12,284 bases of DNA. Source: Methanobacteriota archaeon (GTDB taxonomy: Archaea > Halobacteriota > Methanomicrobia > Methanomicrobiales > Methanoculleaceae). The DNA is taken from NCBI GenBank assembly GCA_023457135.1, contig JAEWMO010000123.1, positions 1 to 12,284 on the forward strand, in the 5' to 3' direction. Shown one piece after another: positions 6,444 to 12,284 of the stretch. Position numbers and translations under genes: made by a program. The notes beneath the pieces are model-generated. The model was not told the origin of the DNA, ran no database searches, and saw only the letters and a program-made list of their open reading frames with translations. Every line of letters begins with the position of its first letter. Within the stretch, counting starts at the first letter, position 1.

Positions 6444-8894
6444 TTGACAACTCGGACCATGCGGAGACGGACCGCCCACGGACACCGGGCGTATATGCGG
6501 TTCCTTGCAGATGCGACGGAGATTGCTTCTGATGACGGCAAGGAGGATGCGCGGATGCAGACCTTTATCCGGCATCTTGGCAGGGTGGCAAGAGCAAACA
6601 GCGCCTGCTTCGCCGACATTGTCCGCGCGCCGGGTACACAAGAGGTCTGCCTGCGTGTCCGTTATGAATGGGTCGACGGCGGAGCCCGACCGCGGAGCGA
6701 TGGGCGGTCACTCTCCTGCGGGGTTCTGCCGCCCGGCTCGGCTGAGATGCTCTTGGCAGGGCAGCCGGTCATGGGAGTCTCCACGCCGATCCTGGCGGTT
6801 CCCGTCGTCTCCGGTTCCGGAGTTCGGGGTGCTCTCGTGCTGTCCGGGCGCGAAAGGCCCAGATGGCACCAATATGAGCTTGATGCGGTCAGGGCGGCTG
6901 CAGGTATTCTCGGTTCGATCGTGATCTCCCTGCCCGGGACGCTGCATCCTGCCGAACTCTGCTATCGTGGTATCATCGACGATCTGACCGATCCCCTCTG
7001 CAGGCTCTCACCTGATGGAAGGATACTGTATGCGAACAGGCCGTTCTGCTCTCTCTGCTCCCGAAGGCCTGACGAGGTGATGGGGATGCCGGTGCTCTCA
7101 ATCCTCCCGCCTGATGTCGCAAAGGATTTCTCCGTCCCGGCTGATCTGCCCGGTGTGGACAACCCGGTCGCCACCCGTGAGTTCAAAGTCGGTGGGGCAG
7201 GCAGCGTCGAGCGCTGGTATCGGAGCATATGCCGGGTAATCCTTGATGAAGGAGGTGCGGTCTGTGGATACCAGGTGGTCGGTCACGACATCACGGAGCG
7301 TAAACAACGGGAGATCCGGAACAGCCGGATGAACGATCAGAGGCTGGCTCTTCTGGCCAATGCCGCATCCGATGCAATCGTCATCATTGACGAGCCCGGC
7401 ACGATCACCTACTGGAACTGCGCCGCCGGGGATCTCTTCGGGTATCCAGCGGATGAGATGGTCGGCGGGGATGTACACAGTCTGTTTCCGCCCGGGTACT
7501 TCTGCCACCCGTACGTTGAGGGTGTCAGATATGCCGTTGCGGCTGCGTCTGGACGGGTTGTCCGCCTGCGGTTCTCCGATGTTCTGTTCGCCCGGAAAGA
7601 CGGCTCCGTATTCCCGGCAGATCTCTCAATAGCCGCGGTGCGGACCGGGGGCGAATGGTACAGTGTCGGGATCATTCACGATACCACCGTACAGAAGGCA
7701 CGGGAGCAGGCGCTTCACGAAGAGATGGAGCGAACCGGGATGCTTCTGCGGATAGCGTCGCGGCTGAGCGGCAGTTTCGTCCTCGATGCCGTACTCGACG
7801 CGCTCTGCGAGGAGGCGGCCCGGGCGCTCCGGGTCCCGGCGGCGGCCGTCTTCCTCAGCGACCCCTGCCGTGATCTGCTCGTCCCTGCCCGGTCGTTCGG
7901 GGTACCGGAAGACGCACGGGACTATTTGCCCTGTATTCCCCTGGCAGTTTACGAGCGTGAACTCTTGAATCAGGGGCCGGTCTTCGTCATCGAGGACCTG
8001 GTCTCCCGGATGGATAAGGTGACCTGGAAGGAGCATCCCGAAGCCCTCCCCCAGGTGCTTGTATCTGCCGCAATCTTCCATGAAGAAACACTGATCGGCG
8101 GTCTGGACCTGGTGGCGTTCGACGCCTCGCGCAGGTTCTCCCCGGAGGAGCTCGCGCTCCTGAGAGGAATCGCCGATCAGGCCGCGCTTGCGATCGCCAA
8201 TGCCCGGCTCTTTGAGGAGCGGAAAGCATATGAACGCCAGCTGAAGGCCTCGCTTGAGGAGAAGACGGCGCTCTTAAAGGAGGTCCACCACCGGGTGAAG
8301 AACAACATGCAGGTGATCTCAAGCCTCCTTGCCCTGCAGGGCCGTCTGATCGAGAATGCCGCCGCCCGTGAGTGCATCCGGGAGAGTGAGAACCGGGTGA
8401 AGTCCCTCGCGCTCGTCCATGAGAGCCTCTACCGGTCGGAGTCGATCGCCGCCGTCGATATCGGCGTTTACACCCGCCGGCTCGCGAACGATCTGATCCG
8501 GTCGTACGGCCTGCAGGATTACATCTCCGTCACTATCACGTCGGGGATGGTCTCCGTCTCCGGTGATACGGCGATCCCGATTGGCCTCATCCTCAACGAA
8601 CTCATCTCCAACTCTCTCAAGCACGGGTTCGCCGGCAGGGACGAGGGAACGATTGCGGTCCAGATCGCCCGGTCGCCGGAACACTGCATCACTATCGAGT
8701 ACCGGGACGACGGCGTTGGCATCCCCTCCGAGATCATCGCTCTGCCGCCGGTTACCCTGGGGATGCAGCTTGTCCGGGTCCTCACGGCACAGCTCGGAGG
8801 GAGCGTCAGTATCCGGCGTGGGGAGCCTGGGACGGTCACCGAACTCGTCGTTCCCGACGGTGTCGGCGGTGACGGCAAGGAGGATCATGGATAG
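6444..8894 (+). CDS. Multi-sensor histidine kinase: GAF, PAS, PAS, GAF, HisKA_2, HATPase
   Basis: An 816-residue soluble kinase. Order of domains: a GAF-like segment (about 38-162), PAS (about 173-290, ending VVGHDITERKQRE), PAS (about 297-420, with YWNCAAGDLFGYPADEM and ARKDGSVFPADLSI), GAF (about 428-592, ending GIADQAALAIANARLFEE), a linker helix, then HisKA_2 with phospho-acceptor His615 in KEVHHRVKNNMQVISSLLALQ. The ATPase domain shows the N-box LILNELISNSLKHGF (716-729) and the G1 box RDDGVGIP (754-761). The start is TTG 6444 with GGGTGA seven bases upstream; an in-frame TAG at 6429-6431 rules out a longer form apart from CTG 6438. ATG 6459 would remove five residues but is poorly placed for a binding site. 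It lies 80 bp after cheW without a visible terminator and overlaps the next gene by 8 bp. Signals sensed are unknown. Confidence 0.93.
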   Translation: MTTRTMRRRTAHGHRAYMRFLADATEIASDDGKEDARMQTFIRHLGRVARANSACFADIVRAPGTQEVCLRVRYEWVDGGARPRSDGRSLSCGVLPPGSAEMLLAGQPVMGVSTPILAVPVVSGSGVRGALVLSGRERPRWHQYELDAVRAAAGILGSIVISLPGTLHPAELCYRGIIDDLTDPLCRLSPDGRILYANRPFCSLCSRRPDEVMGMPVLSILPPDVAKDFSVPADLPGVDNPVATREFKVGGAGSVERWYRSICRVILDEGGAVCGYQVVGHDITERKQREIRNSRMNDQRLALLANAASDAIVIIDEPGTITYWNCAAGDLFGYPADEMVGGDVHSLFPPGYFCHPYVEGVRYAVAAASGRVVRLRFSDVLFARKDGSVFPADLSIAAVRTGGEWYSVGIIHDTTVQKAREQALHEEMERTGMLLRIASRLSGSFVLDAVLDALCEEAARALRVPAAAVFLSDPCRDLLVPARSFGVPEDARDYLPCIPLAVYERELLNQGPVFVIEDLVSRMDKVTWKEHPEALPQVLVSAAIFHEETLIGGLDLVAFDASRRFSPEELALLRGIADQAALAIANARLFEERKAYERQLKASLEEKTALLKEVHHRVKNNMQVISSLLALQGRLIENAAARECIRESENRVKSLALVHESLYRSESIAAVDIGVYTRRLANDLIRSYGLQDYISVTITSGMVSVSGDTAIPIGLILNELISNSLKHGFAGRDEGTIAVQIARSPEHCITIEYRDDGVGIPSEIIALPPVTLGMQLVRVLTAQLGGSVSIRRGEPGTVTELVVPDGVGGDGKEDHG

Positions 8895-9912
8895 CCCGAC
8901 CGGTGCGTCGATCTCCGCGACAGAGGGCCGCACTGTCCTCCTCGCGGAGCCTGACTACCTCACCGCCGGTAACGTCTCATCCTGGCTGCAGGAACAGGGG
9001 CATGCAGTTGTAGGCGTGGTTGCACGGGGCGAGGATGTTCTTGCTGTTGCGGCTGCATCCCGGCCCGGGGTTGTCGTCATCGACACATCTCTCCCCTGTC
9101 CGGAGGGCCCTCTTCGGACCGCTCTCAGGGTCCGCGATCAACTCGGGATCCCGGTCCTCCTCACGACTGCAGACGCACGCAGCATCTTCCCGTTGCATGG
9201 TGAGGCGGGGCTCTCGCAGCTGGAGGTCCTGGAGAAACCTTTCGGTCCGGACACCCTCGCCGCCGCGATAAGATCCGTAGCCACCTGCCGCCGGGCATGG
9301 GAAGGGGCTTTCCGGCGGGTTACTGCTGCCATGCCATGCTTCGTCATGATCCTGGATGCTGTCCTTTATATCCGGGACATCAGTCTTCCAGGGGCGTTCT
9401 TTGCCGGACTGCCCCGTAGCACGCTCATCGGGCGGAAGGCCGTGGGAACGATCCTGCCGCCATCCGGGCGGGATGTCACCGATCTCCGCGAGTGTTTCGA
9501 TGAAGGGCGAGGCTTCCTAGTCGCCACCGACTGCATCCCCATCACCGGGCGCTGCATACCTATCCGGTGGACCTGCGAGCCGGCGCGGGATCCCGGTGGG
9601 TACTGTGTCGGCTGGGTCTGCCTCGGCACCCTGGAGGGAGACGTATCCTATCTGGATCTCTGCCTGCAGAAGGGTGTGCTGCGGCAGCTCGAGGAGAACA
9701 TCGTCCAGCTTGTGACCTTAAACGACCGTATCCGCAATCCCCTCCAGGTTATCGCTGCGTCAGCAGAAGTCCTTGATGGCGACATCCGCGATAGGATCCT
9801 GCTCCAGGTAGAGGCGATCAACGAGGTCATCCGGGAGCTGGACCAGGGGAGCGTTGAGTCCGTCGCGGTCCGCGAGTACCTTCGGAAGCACCGTGAGATC
9901 TCGGTGTCGTGA
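8887..9912 (+). CDS. Receiver - PAS-like - histidine-less HisKA-like protein, no ATPase domain
   Basis: A 341-residue protein. Residues 15-131 are a receiver domain: Glu21 in LLAEPD, predicted phospho-acceptor Asp66 in VVVIDTSLP, Thr94 in LLTTADA, Lys117 in LEKPF. The second acidic-pocket position is Pro22, with Asp23 one place later. Residues about 140-250 are probably a diverged PAS domain with many cysteines (ten between 134 and 259). Residues about 262-320 resemble a kinase dimerisation hairpin, NDRIRNPLQVIAASAEVL, matching the upstream kinase's HHRVKNNMQVI but with Asn279-Asp280 in place of the His pair; no ATPase domain follows. ATG 8887 was chosen over an in-frame upstream extension because AAGGAGG (8877-8883) precedes it and the extension would overlap the kinase by over 300 bp. 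The overlap with the kinase stop is 8 bp, implying translational coupling. It ends 15 bp before the convergent korB. Confidence 0.88.
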   Translation: MDSPTGASISATEGRTVLLAEPDYLTAGNVSSWLQEQGHAVVGVVARGEDVLAVAAASRPGVVVIDTSLPCPEGPLRTALRVRDQLGIPVLLTTADARSIFPLHGEAGLSQLEVLEKPFGPDTLAAAIRSVATCRRAWEGAFRRVTAAMPCFVMILDAVLYIRDISLPGAFFAGLPRSTLIGRKAVGTILPPSGRDVTDLRECFDEGRGFLVATDCIPITGRCIPIRWTCEPARDPGGYCVGWVCLGTLEGDVSYLDLCLQKGVLRQLEENIVQLVTLNDRIRNPLQVIAASAEVLDGDIRDRILLQVEAINEVIRELDQGSVESVAVREYLRKHREISVS

Positions 9913-9927
9913 GGGCACCGCCCGATC

Positions 9928-10812
9928 TCACCGCCGCTCCTCGATCACCTTCCGGACGAGCGCTCTCCGGTCCGGCTTTCCTGCGGTGAGCGCCTGGAAC
10001 TTCTCCTCGTAGATCGGTTTCTCGACCGAGTAGAACGTCCCGAGCGCGATCGGGGCGTCGCGGTCGTAGTCCCACTCCCGGATCTTCGCAAGAGCGCTCT
10101 CGAACCTGCCTGTATCGACCTCGCCCTCCGCGAGTTCGTAGGCGTGCTCGTTGTAATAGTCGGTCAGGTTGAAGTAGGTCGCGCAGATCTGGAGGACATC
10201 GACGAACGAGAACCCCCGGTGCATGATCGCCTCTTTGAAGAGGTCTTTTAAGTGCCGGACCTTCTTCGTGTAGCCCCGGGCGATGTGGGTTCCTCCCGCG
10301 GCGAGGATCAGCTCGAGCGGGTTGATCGGATGCTCGGTGATCCCGCCGGGCGTTGAGCGGCCTTTAAAGCCTGTGGGGGACGTGGGTGTATACTGCCCCG
10401 TCGTCAGCCCGTAGACCCGGTTGTCGTGGACGATGACGGTGATGTCGCTGTTCCGTTTTGCCGCGAAGATGAGGTGGTCGAGGCCCTCGGCGTAGATGTC
10501 CCCGTCCCCGACATGGCAGATGACTTTGAGGTCCGGGTTTCCCATGCGTATGCCGGTGGCCGCCGGGACCGAACGGCCGTGGATGCCGTAGAAACTGTTG
10601 ACGTTCAGGTAGTCGGCAAGTTTCCCGTGGCACCCGATCCCGCCGAGAATGACGAAGTTCTCGAGCGGTATCCCCTCCTCAGCCGAGAGCTCCGCGATCG
10701 CCGACTTCATCATATGCTGGATCGAGAAGTTGCCGCAGCCGGGGCACCAGGTGTTCTGCGCCGGGCTGATGAGGTCGCCGGCCGGCCGGCCGGGGGGCCC
10801 GGTCGGGGTCAT
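9928..10812 (-). CDS. korB: 2-oxoacid:ferredoxin oxidoreductase, beta subunit
   Basis: A 294-residue beta subunit of the thiamine-diphosphate enzymes that oxidatively decarboxylate 2-oxoacids to acyl-CoA with ferredoxin, or run in reverse for carbon fixation in methanogens. Evidence: WCPGCGN at 22-28 with Cys23 and Cys26, Cys61 in GGIGCHGK and Cys210 in LQICATYFN. These match the four cysteine positions that hold the 4Fe-4S cluster in this family. The thiamine/Mg motif runs from GDGD (102-105) to VHDN (128-131), followed by YGLTTGQYTPTS. Length is normal for a two-subunit enzyme. Its ATG overlaps the korA stop as ATGA (10809-10812), with GGAGGT six bases upstream, so the two are translationally coupled. 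Substrate (2-oxoglutarate, pyruvate or broad) cannot be settled from the sequence; the symbol follows the usual naming of this architecture. Confidence 0.93.
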   Translation of the reverse strand: MTPTGPPGRPAGDLISPAQNTWCPGCGNFSIQHMMKSAIAELSAEEGIPLENFVILGGIGCHGKLADYLNVNSFYGIHGRSVPAATGIRMGNPDLKVICHVGDGDIYAEGLDHLIFAAKRNSDITVIVHDNRVYGLTTGQYTPTSPTGFKGRSTPGGITEHPINPLELILAAGGTHIARGYTKKVRHLKDLFKEAIMHRGFSFVDVLQICATYFNLTDYYNEHAYELAEGEVDTGRFESALAKIREWDYDRDAPIALGTFYSVEKPIYEEKFQALTAGKPDRRALVRKVIEERR

Positions 10813-12284
10813 GCGAAGACCTCCGCAAGGCGGGCTTCCAGTTCATCGACCGCGAACGGCCGGCCGTCGTATCTCAGGACCGATCGCCCCGGGTCGAAGC
10901 CGTGCTGCCGGAGGAGGCGGGCAAGCTGCCCCGTGGCGTTGTTCTCGACGCAGGCGACCCTCCCGGCCCCGATCATCGCTTCCTTGAAGGCACGGGCGGG
11001 GAACGGCGCGAGCACGACCGGATGGACGACCCGTGCCCCGAACTTCGCGGCAGCCTCGATGCAGGCCCACTTCTCCGAGCCCCAGCAGACGATCGTCGTC
11101 CCGGCGTTCCGCTCGCCGTAAGACTTCACGGTCGGGTAGGCGGTAAGTTCCCGGCTCAGGCTCTCGCCCTTCGCAAGCATCTTCTCGCGCAGCCGTATGG
11201 TCTCGTCCACCTCCTCCGTGGTGAACCCGGCCTCGTCGTGGACGTAACTGTTCACCTTGACGACGGCGCCTTCCCGGCCGGGGAAGGCAAGCGGCGATAC
11301 CCCGTCTTCGGTCCGGGCATACCGCCGGTACTCGCCCTCGCCCTCCCAGAGCACGGGCTCCCGGTCCGGGTGCGGGACGACGGCGTTAATATCGAAGGAG
11401 TAGGCTCCTTCCGCGAGCGTCTTGTCGGTCAGGATGATCGAGGGGACCTGGTACTTCCAGGAGAGCATCAGCGCCGTCGCCGACCAGGCATACGTCTCGT
11501 CGAGATCGCCGGGAGCGACGACGAGCCGGGGGAACTCCCCCTGCCCTGCGTTCAGGACGAAGTGGAGTTCGGTCTGGGAGGTGTAGGTGGGGAGGCCGGT
11601 GCTCGGCCCCGGCCGCTGCCCCATCACGATCGTCACCGGGAGTTCCGCCATCCCGGCAAGGGAGAGGCCTTCGGTCATCAGGCAGAACCCGCCGCCCGAG
11701 GTCCCGACCGCGGCCTTCTCGCCGGCATAGGCGATGCCAAGGGCCATCATGATGACGCTGATCTCGTTTTCGGGGTGGAGGACCTTGATCGAGAGGTCCT
11801 CTGCATGGTTGGCGAGGTAGTGAAGGAGGTTTGAGGTCGGGGTCATCGGGTAGGCGACGTAGGACTCAAGCCCGCCGTGGACGAGGCCGAGCCCGGTGAC
11901 CTCGTTCCCCGTCAGGACCGGGAGCGCCGGAGCGCCGAGCGGCTCGACGGAGAAGACCTGATCCACCGCATCGTAGCCCCGCCCGGCGACCCGGAGGTTT
12001 GCGTCCAGGTGCTTTGCGGGGACGCTCTCGCGGAGGACATCCTCGAGAACCTCCCGGCCGATCCCCGCGACCCGCGCAAGCGCCCCGAGCATCGCGGAGT
12101 TTCCGGTGATCGGGGGTGCTTTCTCCTCCTTGACGATCGCATCGAGCGGGAGGCCGTAACCGTTGCCCCTCGTGACCTGGGAGGCGTCGTAGATGACGGT
12201 CGTGCCGTCGTGGATCCTCTGCCGGTGGTTGTCGATGCTGTTCTGGTCGAAGGCGAGGAGGACGTCGACCGGGGTACGGTGCGC
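10809..12284 (-). CDS. korA: 2-oxoacid:ferredoxin oxidoreductase, fused gamma-alpha subunit, 5' end missing
   Basis: The reading frame stays open to the window edge, giving 491 visible residues; family members of this fused type are roughly 560-590 long, so about 70-100 N-terminal residues are outside. The internal ATG at 12090-12092 is not the start: upstream codons read VDVLLAFDQNSIDNHRQRIH and then DGTTVIYDASQVTRGN, which are typical of the gamma domain. After the linker come TGNEVTGLGLVHGGLESYVA and YPMTPTS (visible residues 145-151), the variant of the YPITP motif that contacts substrate in the alpha domain. Then follow HPENEISVIMMALGIAYAGE and GTSGGGFCLMTEGLSLAGMAE, all strongly conserved in the family. 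The C-terminal domain ends EARLAEVFA. It pairs with KorB, into which it is coupled by a 4 bp overlap. No ferredoxin-like delta subunit is seen downstream, consistent with the two-subunit enzyme type. Confidence 0.93.
   Translation of the reverse strand, partial: AHRTPVDVLLAFDQNSIDNHRQRIHDGTTVIYDASQVTRGNGYGLPLDAIVKEEKAPPITGNSAMLGALARVAGIGREVLEDVLRESVPAKHLDANLRVAGRGYDAVDQVFSVEPLGAPALPVLTGNEVTGLGLVHGGLESYVAYPMTPTSNLLHYLANHAEDLSIKVLHPENEISVIMMALGIAYAGEKAAVGTSGGGFCLMTEGLSLAGMAELPVTIVMGQRPGPSTGLPTYTSQTELHFVLNAGQGEFPRLVVAPGDLDETYAWSATALMLSWKYQVPSIILTDKTLAEGAYSFDINAVVPHPDREPVLWEGEGEYRRYARTEDGVSPLAFPGREGAVVKVNSYVHDEAGFTTEEVDETIRLREKMLAKGESLSRELTAYPTVKSYGERNAGTTIVCWGSEKWACIEAAAKFGARVVHPVVLAPFPARAFKEAMIGAGRVACVENNATGQLARLLRQHGFDPGRSVLRYDGRPFAVDELEARLAEVFA

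Noticed and set aside
8563..8886. Upstream extension of the receiver-PAS gene to 449 codons
   Set aside because: It would overlap the kinase's ATPase domain by more than 300 bp, and its residues are low-complexity Ser/Arg. ATG 8887 has an AAGGAGG site and begins just before the receiver fold.
10902..11834. 310-codon plus-strand frame across korA
   Set aside because: Shadow of korA, whose minus-strand translation matches a known enzyme family throughout.
1..12284. tRNA, rRNA, CRISPR array, insertion sequence or attachment sites
   Set aside because: Looked for cloverleaf-like arms, regularly spaced identical repeats, transposase motifs and terminal inverted repeats; none seen.

Overview
This 12.3 kb window is GC-rich and most likely comes from a methanogenic archaeon of the order Methanomicrobiales, probably Methanoculleus or a close relative. 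This is inferred from gene content and protein style: soluble multi-HAMP methyl-accepting proteins, HisKA_2-type sensor kinases with stacked PAS/GAF domains, and a two-subunit 2-oxoacid:ferredoxin oxidoreductase. AT-rich TATA-like promoter tracts and GGAGGTGA-type ribosome binding sites also fit. No database search was possible, so the genus is a judgement.

Layout. (1) 1-170, minus: N-terminus of a major-facilitator transporter cut by the window edge, with a structured leader behind it. (2) 440-922, minus: a decayed short-chain dehydrogenase of the glucose-1-dehydrogenase type, with two single-base frameshifts and an internal deletion of about 100 codons. (3) 1165-2776: a stand-alone CheY-like receiver (plus) and a winged-HTH/PAS/HisKA_2 kinase (minus) that converge and share 26 bp of coding sequence at their 3' ends. 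(4) 2777-3217: a 441 bp divergent intergenic region with an AT-rich core, repeated CGAATC words, direct repeats and small hairpins. (5) 3218-9912, plus: a signalling cluster of four genes: soluble chemoreceptor, CheW, GAF-PAS-PAS-GAF-HisKA_2-HATPase kinase, and a receiver-PAS-pseudo-HisKA protein. (6) 9928-12284, minus: korB and korA (korA runs off the edge), overlapping by ATGA.

How the genes work together. The chemoreceptor and CheW are adjacent and should form a cytoplasmic chemosensory assembly; the CheA, CheR and CheB needed to complete it are not in the window. The kinase at 6444 and the receiver protein at 8887 overlap by 8 bp and are almost certainly a translationally coupled two-component pair. 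The receiver protein ends in a helix pair that resembles the kinase's own phospho-acceptor helix but has no histidine, and it carries no ATPase domain. This is the most unusual protein here. The kinase with an N-terminal DNA-binding-like domain next to an orphan receiver is a second possible signalling pair. KorAB is ordinary central carbon metabolism (2-oxoacid oxidation or reductive carboxylation with ferredoxin).

No tRNA, rRNA, CRISPR array, insertion sequence or integrase was seen.
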